Assembly: GCF_040546025.1 (NCBI RefSeq)
Contig: NZ_JBEPNA010000008.1
Location: 57,238 to 121,237 of the forward strand
Source: Marisediminicola sp040546025
Lineage (GTDB): Bacteria; Actinomycetota; Actinomycetes; Actinomycetales; Microbacteriaceae
DNA: 64,000 bases
Direction: 5' to 3'
Shown: positions 41,484 through 50,530 of the stretch, piece by piece
How positions within the stretch are numbered: the first letter of the stretch is position 1
Layout of the letters: every line of letters starts with the position of its first letter
Program-made: the position numbers and the translations under genes
Notes under the pieces: model-generated
Databases searched by the model: none
Seen by the model: the letters and a program-made list of their open reading frames with translations, nothing else
Told to the model about the DNA's origin: nothing

Positions 41484-43478
41484 TCAGCCACCAACGTGGA
41501 TCCCGGGGCGCCGGGCAGGATCCTTCTCGGCCTCTCGAAGGATCTCCCGCACGAGCGGTGCGGTGTCGCCCCGACCCAACAGCAGGTAGCGGAACATATA
41601 GGCGATGGGGTGGCCCTCTGCCCACTCGAAGTGGCACTGCGGGCGCACTCCGGTCGCATCGCGGAGAGCCAGAAGGATCCCCGCAATCGCGTTCGGGACT
41701 GCAGAGCTTTGGACCTGGAGGATATGGTAGCCGTAGTTGGTGTGGCCCCGCACGTTAAGGGTCTCGCTGAACGAGGATGGATCGACGATGTCGACCTCGA
41801 GGAACAGGATCGTTGCGCTGGCAGGCACGGGATTCATCGCCCGCTGCGTCGCATCCTTCTCCGTATATTCGGCCTGGTCCCCCTTGTCACGACGATTAGC
41901 GATGACATTGAGCTCGCCATCCTGTGCGAGCACCTCGGCAATGATGCGGCGTGCACCGGCATCGAATGTCACCGTGTCGACCCGGAGCTCGGTGGCGCGG
42001 TAGACGCGGGAGATGACGGACACCGCGACGATCCCGCCGATGAACAACCCCGAGATCGCGATCCCGTCCGGTTTCTCAATGATGTTCTCAATGAGGGCAT
42101 AGAGCAGGACGAGGGTAAGGATGCCGAAGCCGATCCGAGCCGCGCGCTGCCTCTTGCGGATTGCGGAGATTGTCACGGCGACCGATGCGGACACCATCAT
42201 TGCGAGGATCCCTGTTGCGTAAGCACCCGCCTGGGCGTTCACGTCTGCCGCGAAGGCGATCGTGATGATGACACTCAAACCGGTGTAGACGAGTACGACC
42301 GGCCTGACCGCTCTGCTCCACTCAGGCGCCATGCCGTAGGAGGGGAGGTAGCGGGGCACGATGTTGATGAGTCCCGCCATTGCGGATGCGCCGGCGAACC
42401 AGAGGATGAGCACGCTGCTGATGTCGTAGACGGTTCCGAATGTCTCGCCGAGGTACTCGTGGGCGAGGTAGGCGAGCGCGCGGCCGTTGGCCTCGCCGCC
42501 CTCCTCGAACTCCTCGGCGGGGATGAGGACGGTCGTGACGAAGGTTGTCGCGATCAGGTACACACTCATGATCAGCGCCGCCGTGGTCAACAGCTTTCGC
42601 GTGTTGCGCACCCTCGAGGCGAGCACCTGAAACTCCGTGAAGCCCTCCGACTTGACCAGCGGCATCATGCTGACGCCCGTCTCGAATCCCGAGAGTCCGA
42701 GCACGAGCAGGGGGAAGGCGAGCACCGCGGTCCTCGCGACGTCACTGGCGCTGCCACTGGCGGCGACACGGCTCAGCCAGTCGTCGAAGGTGCCCGGGTC
42801 GGCGACGATGGCCGCGACCGCGACGGCCACCACGACGGCGTTGAGGACGAGGAAGATGACGACCAGTGGGATCGCCACGTTCACGGCCTCGTTGAATCCG
42901 AGCAGGAACACCCCGCCGAGGATGAGCAGCAGCACGATCGTCACGGTGACCGCCTGACCCTCGAGGAACGCGGGGGCGCGCGGGTTCTCGATCACGTGAA
43001 CCGTCGCGTCGGCGCTCGACAGGGTGATGGTGATGATCCACGACGTCACCACGAACCCGAGCAGCACGAGCACGAAGATCTTGCCGCGCCAGAAGGGCAG
43101 CAGCTTCTCGAGCATCGCCACCGACCCCTGCCCGTGCGGGCTCTCCTTGGCCACCCGGCGGTACATCGGAAGCATGCCGCCGAGGGTCAGGATGACGATG
43201 AGCAGTGTCGCGATAGGCGAGAGCGCCCCTGCTGCGAGCACCGCGATCGCCGGCAGGTAGGAGAGGGTGGAGAAATAGTCGACGCCAGTCAGCGCGGTCA
43301 CCTTCCACCAGGCATGGCTCTCCCCCTTCCCGCCGACCGACTCGGGGCCGGCGGGGGCAACACGCTTCGCCAATAGCCATCGAGAAAGTCGATTCCCGGA
43401 GTTGGGGTCCCTGGTGTCGAAAACTATCCGCTCGGGGACCATGCTGCCTGCCACTGATTCGGTCACGAGCGTTGACAC
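41484..43478 (-). CDS. APC-superfamily permease with C-terminal soluble domain
   Basis: The 664-residue protein has about 12 helices. The first is preceded by WWKVTALTGVDYFSTLSYLPAIAVLAAG, typical of large actinobacterial APC permeases, and the core includes FPLLVLGLSGFETGVSMMPLV. A 150-residue soluble C-terminal domain follows the membrane part (from about 500, ATELRVDTVTFDAGARRIIAEVL). It may be an amino-acid or potassium importer; the length recalls KimA-like proteins, but specificity cannot be read. Confidence 0.82.
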   Translation of the reverse strand: MSTLVTESVAGSMVPERIVFDTRDPNSGNRLSRWLLAKRVAPAGPESVGGKGESHAWWKVTALTGVDYFSTLSYLPAIAVLAAGALSPIATLLIVILTLGGMLPMYRRVAKESPHGQGSVAMLEKLLPFWRGKIFVLVLLGFVVTSWIITITLSSADATVHVIENPRAPAFLEGQAVTVTIVLLLILGGVFLLGFNEAVNVAIPLVVIFLVLNAVVVAVAVAAIVADPGTFDDWLSRVAASGSASDVARTAVLAFPLLVLGLSGFETGVSMMPLVKSEGFTEFQVLASRVRNTRKLLTTAALIMSVYLIATTFVTTVLIPAEEFEEGGEANGRALAYLAHEYLGETFGTVYDISSVLILWFAGASAMAGLINIVPRYLPSYGMAPEWSRAVRPVVLVYTGLSVIITIAFAADVNAQAGAYATGILAMMVSASVAVTISAIRKRQRAARIGFGILTLVLLYALIENIIEKPDGIAISGLFIGGIVAVSVISRVYRATELRVDTVTFDAGARRIIAEVLAQDGELNVIANRRDKGDQAEYTEKDATQRAMNPVPASATILFLEVDIVDPSSFSETLNVRGHTNYGYHILQVQSSAVPNAIAGILLALRDATGVRPQCHFEWAEGHPIAYMFRYLLLGRGDTAPLVREILREAEKDPARRPGIHVGG

Positions 43479-43505
43479 TACTCTCGAATCGGGAGCGTGC
43501 CCGTA

Positions 43506-44461
43506 TTACCGGGCGACCAGTGTTCGCCAGGTGGCTCCGAAGTCGCTGCTCACGCTGACGCCCCGATCGTCGGCGACGACGAGCACCGATGTCGGCGCCG
43601 CGGCGAAGGTCATTGCCTCGACCTCACCCGCCGTCGATCCGCTCTGCCGCCACGTCCCCCCGCTGCGCACCCACACGTTTCCGGTCAGATCGATACCGAC
43701 GAGCCCGGCATCGGCCCCATACACAGCCTCGAAAAGGTATACCGGCGGCGCGCCCTCGACGAAAGCGAACGTGGCGCCACGATCGCCGCTGACCATGAGG
43801 CCGTCCTCGGTCGTCGCGTAGACGGTGTCCGCGGAACCGGCATCCACCGTCAGATCCCGGGCAATCAGGGTCGCTCCGAGACTCCAGGTCGTGCCCGAAT
43901 CGCCGCTCGCCATGACGACGCCGTCTGCAGCGCGGTAGCCATAGAAGTTCAGCTCGCCGTCCGCCGCAGGCGCAACAGCGATGTCATGGAAGTCGACCTC
44001 TCCACTCAGCGAGACGTTCTGCCAGGTCTGCGCGGTGTCGGTGCTGGTGATCAGGCCGAGGTTCGCCGGCGAGGTGTCGAGGTCGCGAGGATCGGGGTGC
44101 CCCGAGAAGGATATCTGGCCATCGAGCATGGCGAAGGCCATGGGATCAAGGTCGCGACCGGCGATCGGGCCCGCGAACTGCTCCCAACCGATTGTCTCGT
44201 CGGAGCCCGAGACCGGCACCTCATAGACGCCGCCGTGGGCGGCGAGGTAGATCGTGCCGGTGACGGAGTCGACCCCGAGCCCGTGAACGTGCCCGATGCC
44301 GCCGGTCGGATCGACCGCTGCGGGACGCCCGGCGTCGCCCCAAGGTCAGCGGCGCAGCCGGATGCAGCCATCGCAGCGGCGGCCACGAGCGCCAGCACAG
44401 CGACGGCTCGCCGCGCGGATCGTGATACGGATGCGGATGCGGATGCGGATGCGGGGAGCAC
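43506..44461 (-). pseudogene. Beta-propeller lipoprotein (F510_1955-type glycosylhydrolase-like), frameshifted
   Basis: GTG 44461 with AAGGAG upstream opens a lipoprotein signal (RRAVAVLALVAAAAMAASGC). After DLG the reading frame is lost. The other frame continues GDAGRPAAVDPTGGIGHVHGLGVDSVTGTIYLAAHGGVYEV and a 237-residue propeller-like body ending FGATWRTLVAR. Restoring one G to the GGGG run at 44338-44341 would join them as LGGDAGRP. A GGATGC hexamer repeat (44427-44456) encodes the Ala-Ser start of the signal peptide. Confidence 0.75.
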
Positions 44462-44554
44462 GCAGCTCCTTGTCGGTGCGGAGTGCGGCGGTCGGCATAG
44501 GTGTTCTCGCCGGATGTCAGCGCAGGCGAGCCGACTGGCAATGACGGCCTGGCC

Positions 44555-45505
44555 TCACGGCATGACGACGACCTTGCCGAGCGCGCGCCCCTCGCCGACG
44601 TGAGCGAGCGCCTCCGGCACCTGATCGAGCGTGAAGGTGCGGTCGATGTGGATGCGGAGGTCGCCCGCGAGGCACCGCGTCGCAACAGGCTCGAACTGCG
44701 AAGGACCCTGGCGGACCGCGAGGACGCCCATCCGGCGCCCGGTGAGCAGTCCGAGCGCGGCGCCGACCGCCGCGACCCCCAGCAGGGTCGGCACGGCGCC
44801 GCCGACGCACCGGTAGCGGCCGCCGGGAGCGAGCGCGCGCCGGTAAGCGAACACCGACCGGCTGGCAACGAGATCGAGCACGAGGTCGAATGGTCCGAGC
44901 CGGGTGAAGTCCGAGACTCGATAGTCGACCACTTCGTCGGCGCCCAGGGAACGCAGGTAGTCGAGCTTGCCGGCGTTGTCGACGCCGGTCACGTGCGCCG
45001 CGGCGAGCGCGGCGAGCTGGATCGCGAAGGTGCCCGCCCCGCCGCCGGCGCCGTTGATCAGCACCCGCTGCCCGGGGCGTGCGCTGGCGGTGCCCTGGAG
45101 TGCGATCGAACCCGCCTGAGGCACCGTGGAGGCCTCGGCGAACGTCAATCCCTCGGGCTTGAGCGCAAGCATCGCCTCCGGCGCGACGGCGAACTCGGCG
45201 AATCCGCCCAGGAGGCCCAGATTGTCGCCATAGACGTCGTCACCGACGCGGAACCGGGTGACGCCCGCGCCGACCGCCGCGACACGTCCGGCGATGTCGG
45301 AGCCGAGAACGCGGCGCGCCGGCGCGCGCAGTCCGCCGATCCGGGCGTACAGCGGCGACCCGCGCAGTCCCTCCCAGTCCGAGAGGTTGACGGATGTCGC
45401 GGCGACCTCGACCAGCACCTGCGTCGGGCCCGGCGCCGGCACGGGAATCTCTTCGACCCTCAGCACGTCGGGCGGGCCGTACCGGTCGTAGACGACGGCC
45501 CTCAT
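44555..45505 (-). CDS. Medium-chain quinone oxidoreductase-like dehydrogenase
   Basis: The 316-residue MDR protein lacks catalytic zinc ligands. It has N-terminal MRAVVYDRYGPPDVLRVEEIPVP, GSDIAGRVAAVGAGVTRFRVGDDVYG, the nucleotide fold VLINGAGGGAGTFAIQLA, and a C-terminal LGKVVVMP. These fit NAD(P)-dependent alcohol/quinone reductases of the RTN4IP1-like branch. ATG 45505 begins the family sequence. The substrate is unknown. Confidence 0.87.
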   Translation of the reverse strand: MRAVVYDRYGPPDVLRVEEIPVPAPGPTQVLVEVAATSVNLSDWEGLRGSPLYARIGGLRAPARRVLGSDIAGRVAAVGAGVTRFRVGDDVYGDNLGLLGGFAEFAVAPEAMLALKPEGLTFAEASTVPQAGSIALQGTASARPGQRVLINGAGGGAGTFAIQLAALAAAHVTGVDNAGKLDYLRSLGADEVVDYRVSDFTRLGPFDLVLDLVASRSVFAYRRALAPGGRYRCVGGAVPTLLGVAAVGAALGLLTGRRMGVLAVRQGPSQFEPVATRCLAGDLRIHIDRTFTLDQVPEALAHVGEGRALGKVVVMP

Positions 45506-45638
45506 GCCGGACGACCGGTGGCCGCGCGACGCGGAGAGCTGGACATGCGAGCCAGTGTAGGCGGGAGGGGGCTCCACGGCGACGGGCGGGCTGCCGAAGC
45601 AAGCACGGCGCGCAAGCGGATGGACCTGGTCGCGTGGT

Positions 45639-46244
45639 TCAGACGCGCAGGCGGATCCCCGACGACTCCAATTCGAGCGCGGCGAGCTTTCGCATGACGG
45701 CGCCGTCCCCGCGACGCCACGCGCCCATCGCGTCGACGTTGACCTTCGCGATAGTCGTGACCTTTTGATTGGTGAGAGCGCGCAGGGCCAGTAGATCGAT
45801 GCCGGCACCGGCGCGGACAAGGGCTTTCGCACGGCCGGCCCGGCGAACGAAACGGGCTCGAGGTACGAGCCAGAGCACCAGGATCATGACGATCGGCAGC
45901 GCGGCAATCCCCACGCCGAGCGTGAGCGCGAGCTGCTGAATCAGCTCCTGCTGACTCTGGCCGGCTTCCTCGAGCGCACCACCCGCACCACTCGCACTGT
46001 CGAAGGGCACGCCGACCGTCGACCCGATGAACGGGACGCCCTCGAGGTTGTCCCCCACCTCGGTCATGGCCACGCGAAAGCCCGCTCCCGCGTCTTCCAT
46101 CTGCTTGCCGTAGGTGGCCAACTCGGTGATGAGCCTGTGGATCGTTACTCCGAGCCAAACCCATCCCGTGATGAACGCGAGAGAGATAACGTCGGCGAAG
46201 ACCTGCCGCGCTCTGCGCGGCCCGAAGTCTGAGTACAGTTTCAT
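45639..46244 (-). CDS. Membrane protein of unknown function
   Basis: The 201-residue protein has a first helix (VFADVISLAFITGWVWLGVTIHRLI), an extracytoplasmic segment with GVPFIGSTVGVPFDSASGAGGALEEA, a second helix (LALTLGVGIAALPIVMILVLWLVP), and a soluble C-terminal helical tail (VRAGAGIDLLALRALTNQKVTTIAKV). Similar two-helix proteins are common in actinobacteria without assigned function. ATG 46244 was chosen after the unrelated upstream frame. Confidence 0.7.
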   Translation of the reverse strand: MKLYSDFGPRRARQVFADVISLAFITGWVWLGVTIHRLITELATYGKQMEDAGAGFRVAMTEVGDNLEGVPFIGSTVGVPFDSASGAGGALEEAGQSQQELIQQLALTLGVGIAALPIVMILVLWLVPRARFVRRAGRAKALVRAGAGIDLLALRALTNQKVTTIAKVNVDAMGAWRRGDGAVMRKLAALELESSGIRLRV

Positions 46245-46332
46245 GGCCTCACCCTTGCACGCAGCGAGCATAATTCTGGTCAACGAACGGCGCGACCGTA
46301 ACGGCCGCTGTGGACGACGACCGCGAAACGAC

Positions 46333-46367
46333 GAAGGCCGACCCGGATCTTCTCCGAATCGGCCTTC
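46333..46367 (-). terminator. Terminator hairpin downstream of tRNA-Leu
   Basis: GAAGGCCGA (46333-46341) and TCGGCCTTC (46359-46367) form a perfect 9-bp stem with a 17-nt loop, about 12 bases past the tRNA 3' CCA on the minus strand. It is followed by TCGTCGTTTCG. It is likely the tRNA terminator. Confidence 0.7.
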
Positions 46368-46381
46368 ACTGTTCGTAGTGG

Positions 46382-46465
46382 TGCGCGAGGGGGGACTTGA
46401 ACCCCCATGCCCTCTCGGGCACACGGACCTGAACCGTGCGCGTCTGCCAATTTCGCCACTCGCGC
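46382..46465 (-). tRNA. tRNA-Leu (CAG anticodon)
   Basis: The 84-nt cloverleaf starts GCGCGAG and closes with CTCGCGC. It has a long variable arm, as leucine tRNAs require, anticodon loop TTCAGGT (CAG), and T-arm GGGGGTTCAAGTCCCCC. The discriminator is A at 46382, and CCA is encoded at 46381-46379. Confidence 0.95.
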
Positions 46466-46614
46466 AGACTCAGCGAGATTATCACAGCGCGAAGCCCGTC
46501 CGCGGCGCTGGGCGGCCCGTCCCACCGTTCCGCTGCGTCATCGTGCCGCAATCACCACTGCAGAGGTACCGGCTAACATACGAGAAGTCACGAATTGACT
46601 GGAACGAGGATCCC

Positions 46615-47325
46615 GTGGGCCTGTTAGACAACTTCGAGCGAGGACTCGAGCGCGCCGTCAACGGCGTGTTCGCGAAGACGTTCAAGAGTGGTCTCGCTCC
46701 GATCGAGATCACGAGCGCACTGCGCCGGGAGCTCGACACGAAGGCCGCCGTCGTCTCGCGTGAGCGCATTCTCGTGCCCAACAAGTTCGTCGTCCGCCTC
46801 GGGCGCACCGATTACCAGCGAATGACCGCGATCGGCCCGACGCTCATCGACGAGCTCACCCAACTCGTGCAGAATCACGCGACGGCGCAGGGGTACCAGT
46901 TCGCCGGCGGCATCTCCATCCGCCTCACCGAAGACACCGGCCTGAGCGAGGGGATGATCCGTGTGGACTCCCAGAATGCCAAGGGCGAGGTCTCCTGGAC
47001 CCCGGTGCTCGATGTTGCGGGCAAGCGATATCCAATCGTGAAGTCGCGCACCATCATCGGCCGCGGACACGACGCCGACATCACGGTCGACGACACCGGA
47101 ATCTCCCGCAAGCACGTGGAGGTCCTGTGGGATGGCAAGCGGGCACAGGTCAATGACCTCGGCTCGACAAACGGCTCCCAACTCAACGGCGAACCTGTCT
47201 CGAAGGCACCGCTGGCACCCGAATCAGTGATCCAGATCGGTCGAACCCGTATTGTTTTCCGAGTGCTTGCCCAATCCTCCGACGTCGACCAGCGCGGCGA
47301 CCGCGATCGAGGCACCCAGAAGTGA
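46615..47325 (+). CDS. fhaA: FhaA-type DUF3662/FHA domain protein
   Basis: The 236-residue protein has the DUF3662 N-terminal domain (GLLDNFERGLERAVNGVFAKTFKSGLAPIEITSALRREL) and a C-terminal FHA domain (IIGRGHDADITVDDTGISRKHVEVLW...NDLGSTNGSQLNG) that binds phospho-threonine. In mycobacteria FhaA links PknB signalling to cell-wall synthesis. The GTG at 46615 has GAGG about 6 bases upstream. It heads the fhaAB-pstP-rodA-pbpA-pknAB operon. Confidence 0.93.
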   Translation: MGLLDNFERGLERAVNGVFAKTFKSGLAPIEITSALRRELDTKAAVVSRERILVPNKFVVRLGRTDYQRMTAIGPTLIDELTQLVQNHATAQGYQFAGGISIRLTEDTGLSEGMIRVDSQNAKGEVSWTPVLDVAGKRYPIVKSRTIIGRGHDADITVDDTGISRKHVEVLWDGKRAQVNDLGSTNGSQLNGEPVSKAPLAPESVIQIGRTRIVFRVLAQSSDVDQRGDRDRGTQK

Positions 47326-47852
47326 GTGATCTGACACTCCTCATTCTGAGGCTTGCCTTCCTGCTTGTGCTCTGGGGCTTCGTCTTCGCGGTCGTCTACG
47401 CCCTGCGGACCGACCTGTTTGGCCAGCGAGTGCGTCGCCAGAGTGTGCCGGATGCCGTCGCTGTCGCCCCGTCCGCGCCGCCATCAGTCGCCCCCGTGCA
47501 GAGGCCGCCGACGCCCGCGAACTCGCTTCCCCACAGCACGGCACCACCGGCAACCTCGACCTCCGCGAACCGCCTCGTCATCACGTCCGGCCCGCGCTCC
47601 GGAGTCGAGATGCCGCTCAGCAACCAGCCGCTCACGATCGGGCGGTCGAGCGAGAGCGGCCTCGTGATCAGGGACGACTACACCTCGACCCACCACGCCA
47701 GGCTCATGCTTCTCAACGACTCCTGGGTCATCCAGGACCTCGATTCGACGAACGGAACCTTCCTCGCCGGGTCGCGGGTCGTCGTCCCCACCCAAATTCC
47801 CTTGAACACCCCGGTCAAGATCGGCACAACCAGCTTCGAACTCCGGCGGTAG
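47322..47852 (+). CDS. fhaB: FHA domain membrane protein
   Basis: The 176-residue protein has one N-terminal membrane helix (LLILRLAFLLVLWGFVFAVVYAL), a Pro-rich linker, and a C-terminal FHA domain (LTIGRSSESGLVIRDDYTSTHHARLML...DLDSTNGTFLAG). FhaB proteins recruit phosphorylated PknB substrates near the division site. GTG 47322 overlaps the fhaA stop (GTGA). Confidence 0.93.
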   Translation: MSDLTLLILRLAFLLVLWGFVFAVVYALRTDLFGQRVRRQSVPDAVAVAPSAPPSVAPVQRPPTPANSLPHSTAPPATSTSANRLVITSGPRSGVEMPLSNQPLTIGRSSESGLVIRDDYTSTHHARLMLLNDSWVIQDLDSTNGTFLAGSRVVVPTQIPLNTPVKIGTTSFELRR

Positions 47853-47856
47853 CCCC

Positions 47857-49098
47857 GTGGCGTCTGGTGGCAAGAGCACGGCGGTTTCCCATGTCGGAAA
47901 GATCCGGGCGAACAACCAGGACTCCGGGTACGCCGGGGCCCACCTGTTCGTGGTTGCCGACGGCATGGGCGGCCACGCGGGCGGCGACGTCGCCTCGGCG
48001 ATGGCCATCAAGCGCATCACCGAGACGGACAAGCCATATGCCTCGGCGACGGACGCCCAATTCGCCCTGCAGTCCGCGCTGCTCGCCGCCAACTCCCTGC
48101 TGGCCGACACCGTGTTCGAGCACCAGGAGCTCACCGGCATGGGCACCACCGTCAGCGCCATGCTGCGGGTCGGCAACGACATCGCGATTGCCCACATCGG
48201 CGATTCCCGCATCTACCTGCTCCGCGACGGCCAGCTGACCCAGATCACCGCTGACCACACCTTCGTGCAGCGCCTCGTCGACTCGGGCCGCATCACGCCC
48301 GAGGAGGCGGCAGTGCACCCGCGCCGCTCGGTTCTCATGCGGGTACTCGGCGACGTCGATGCATCGCCGGAGATTGACACGACCGTGCATGACCTCCGTG
48401 CGGGCGACCGCTGGCTGCTCTGCTCCGACGGCCTCAGCGGCTATGTCACCGACGACAAGATGCTCGCGGTGCTGACCTCGATGCCGGATGCCGACGAGGC
48501 CGCCCATCGGCTCGTCAAGGAGAGCCTCGACCAGGGCGCGCCCGACAACGTCACCGTGGTGCTCGTCGACATCGACGAGTCGGGCGACTCCGGCAGCAAC
48601 CCGCCGATGACCGTTGGGTCCGCGGCGGCGCCGCTGTCGTTCGAGCCCGAGCCGGCGCGTCGGCCGATGCGGCTCCCGACCCTCCTGCTGCACCCGCTGC
48701 GGGCGACCCCGCCCGCGGACGAGCACTTCGAGCCGGAGTCGGAGGAGTACCTCGACGAGCTCATCCTCGAAGACCGACGACGCGCCCGCAACCGCCGAAT
48801 CGGCTGGCTCGTCACGATCAGCCTCGCGGCCATCGCCATTATCGTGGCACTCGTGCTCGCCTACCAGTGGACCCAGACGCGCTTCTTTGTCGGCGCGGAC
48901 GGCGACCGGGTCGCGATCTTCCAAGGCGTCCAGGCCGACGTCGGCCCGATCTCACTCTCAACTGTCTACGAGGAGACCGACATCAGGCTCGGCAACCTGC
49001 CGAACTATACCCAGAAGACCGTCCGGCAGACCATCAACGCCGACTCCCTCGGCGACGCGCGGGACATCATCGAACGGCTGGTCAATGTCAGCGACTAA
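47857..49098 (+). CDS. pstP: PP2C-type serine/threonine phosphatase PstP
   Basis: The 413-residue protein dephosphorylates PknA/PknB and their targets. The cytosolic PP2C domain has NNQDSGYAGAHLFVVADGMGGHAGGD, GDSRIYLLRDGQL, GDRWLLCSDGLSGYV and APDNVTVVLVDI, carrying the metal aspartates. A membrane helix (LVTISLAAIAIIVALVLAYQW) and a short external part follow. The GTG at 47857 lies 4 bp after fhaB; the end overlaps rodA by 14 bp. Confidence 0.95.
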   Translation: MASGGKSTAVSHVGKIRANNQDSGYAGAHLFVVADGMGGHAGGDVASAMAIKRITETDKPYASATDAQFALQSALLAANSLLADTVFEHQELTGMGTTVSAMLRVGNDIAIAHIGDSRIYLLRDGQLTQITADHTFVQRLVDSGRITPEEAAVHPRRSVLMRVLGDVDASPEIDTTVHDLRAGDRWLLCSDGLSGYVTDDKMLAVLTSMPDADEAAHRLVKESLDQGAPDNVTVVLVDIDESGDSGSNPPMTVGSAAAPLSFEPEPARRPMRLPTLLLHPLRATPPADEHFEPESEEYLDELILEDRRRARNRRIGWLVTISLAAIAIIVALVLAYQWTQTRFFVGADGDRVAIFQGVQADVGPISLSTVYEETDIRLGNLPNYTQKTVRQTINADSLGDARDIIERLVNVSD

Positions 49099-50530
49099 CC
49101 AGGGGCCGACGGGCGGACGCGTCGCGGAGGCCGGCCAGAGGACCACCCTGACCGACACGATCCGCATCCGGCTGCGCGAGCCTGCGAGGCTGCGCAACCT
49201 CGAGTTGCTGATGCTCGTGTTCGCGCTCTCCATCAACGCCGCCGCGATCCTGCTCGTGCAGCTCGGCGCCCTCGGCGAGGTGCGCAAAGAGGTGTTCACC
49301 TACTCGGCCGCACTGGCTGTTCTCGCCCTTGCGATGCACGTGACACTGCGCATCGTCGCCTCCCAGGCCGACCCGTTCATCCTCCCTATCGCGACCATTC
49401 TCAACGGCGTCGGGATCGCGATGATCTATCGGCTCGACCTCGCCGGCGGCCGTGAGGGCTGGGCGGCATCCGGCATCCGGCAGATGGCCTGGACCGCGAT
49501 CGCGATGCTCGCCGCGTTCGTGGTGCTCGTCGTCATCCGCAATCACCGAGTGCTGCAGCGCTACCGCTACATCGCAATGTTCGTCGGCGTTGCGCTGCTC
49601 CTGCTTCCCCTCGTGCCCGGCCTCGGCCGTGAGATCAACGGCTCGCAGGTGTGGATCGGCATCGGACCGCAGCGCGAGGACGGCAGCGTACCGCTCTCCT
49701 TCCAGCCGGGCGAACTCGCGAAAATCGCACTCGCGGTGTTCTTCGCCGGGTACCTCGTCACGGCACGGGACAGCCTCTCCCTCGTGGGCAAGAAGTTCCT
49801 CGGCATGCGCTTTCCCCGCGTGCGCGACCTCGGCCCGATCCTCATTATCTGGGTCGCCGCGATGGGCGTCCTCGTGCTGCAACGCGACCTCGGCACCTCG
49901 CTGCTCTATTTCGGCCTGTTCCTCATCATGATCTACGTCGCGACCGGTCGTGTCAGCTGGGTCATTCTCGGCATGACCCTGTTCATCGGCGGGGCCGTCG
50001 CCGCAAGCCAGCTCCTCGGGTACGTGAACAGCCGCTTCAATGGCTGGCTCGACGCCTTCAACAACGACATCTACGAGCAGGTCGGCGGCAGTTACCAGCT
50101 TGTTCAGGGCCTGTTCGGGATCGCGGATGGCGGGCTCGTCGGCACCGGGCTCGGGCAGGGCAGCCCAGACATCATCCCGTTCGCCGAGAGCGACTTCATC
50201 ATTGCGAGCCTCGGCGAGGAACTCGGCCTCGCCGGGCTGTTCGCCCTGCTCGCGCTGTTCCTCCTCTTCGTCTCGCGGGGCTTCCGGATCGGCTTCGCCG
50301 GACAGGATGATTTCGGACGACTGCTCGGCATCGGCCTCGCCTTCGTGCTCGCGCTGCAGGTATTCATCGTGATCGGTGGCATCACGCGGGTCATCCCTCT
50401 CACCGGCCTCACCACCCCGTTCATGGCCGCGGGCGGATCCTCGCTCGTCGCCAACTGGATCATTGCCGCGCTTCTGCTGCGACTGTCCGACACCGTGCGC
50501 AACCAACCCAGATTGGTGGTGGACGCGTGA
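49085..50530 (+). CDS. rodA: SEDS family peptidoglycan glycosyltransferase, FtsW/RodA type
   Basis: The 481-residue protein has about 10-12 helices. Signature parts are NGSQVWIGIGPQREDGSVPLSFQPGELAKIALAVFFAGYL, RDLGTSLLYFGLFLIMIYVATGR and GLTTPFMAAGGSSLVANWIIAALLLRLSD. It polymerises glycan strands with the transpeptidase encoded next. It overlaps pstP (14 bp) and pbpA (GTGA), supporting a shared operon. Confidence 0.94.
   Translation: MSATNQGPTGGRVAEAGQRTTLTDTIRIRLREPARLRNLELLMLVFALSINAAAILLVQLGALGEVRKEVFTYSAALAVLALAMHVTLRIVASQADPFILPIATILNGVGIAMIYRLDLAGGREGWAASGIRQMAWTAIAMLAAFVVLVVIRNHRVLQRYRYIAMFVGVALLLLPLVPGLGREINGSQVWIGIGPQREDGSVPLSFQPGELAKIALAVFFAGYLVTARDSLSLVGKKFLGMRFPRVRDLGPILIIWVAAMGVLVLQRDLGTSLLYFGLFLIMIYVATGRVSWVILGMTLFIGGAVAASQLLGYVNSRFNGWLDAFNNDIYEQVGGSYQLVQGLFGIADGGLVGTGLGQGSPDIIPFAESDFIIASLGEELGLAGLFALLALFLLFVSRGFRIGFAGQDDFGRLLGIGLAFVLALQVFIVIGGITRVIPLTGLTTPFMAAGGSSLVANWIIAALLLRLSDTVRNQPRLVVDA

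Noticed and set aside
44427..44456. GGATGC hexamer repeat as an on/off phase switch
   Set aside because: Gain or loss of six bases does not change the reading frame; it could only alter signal-peptide length.
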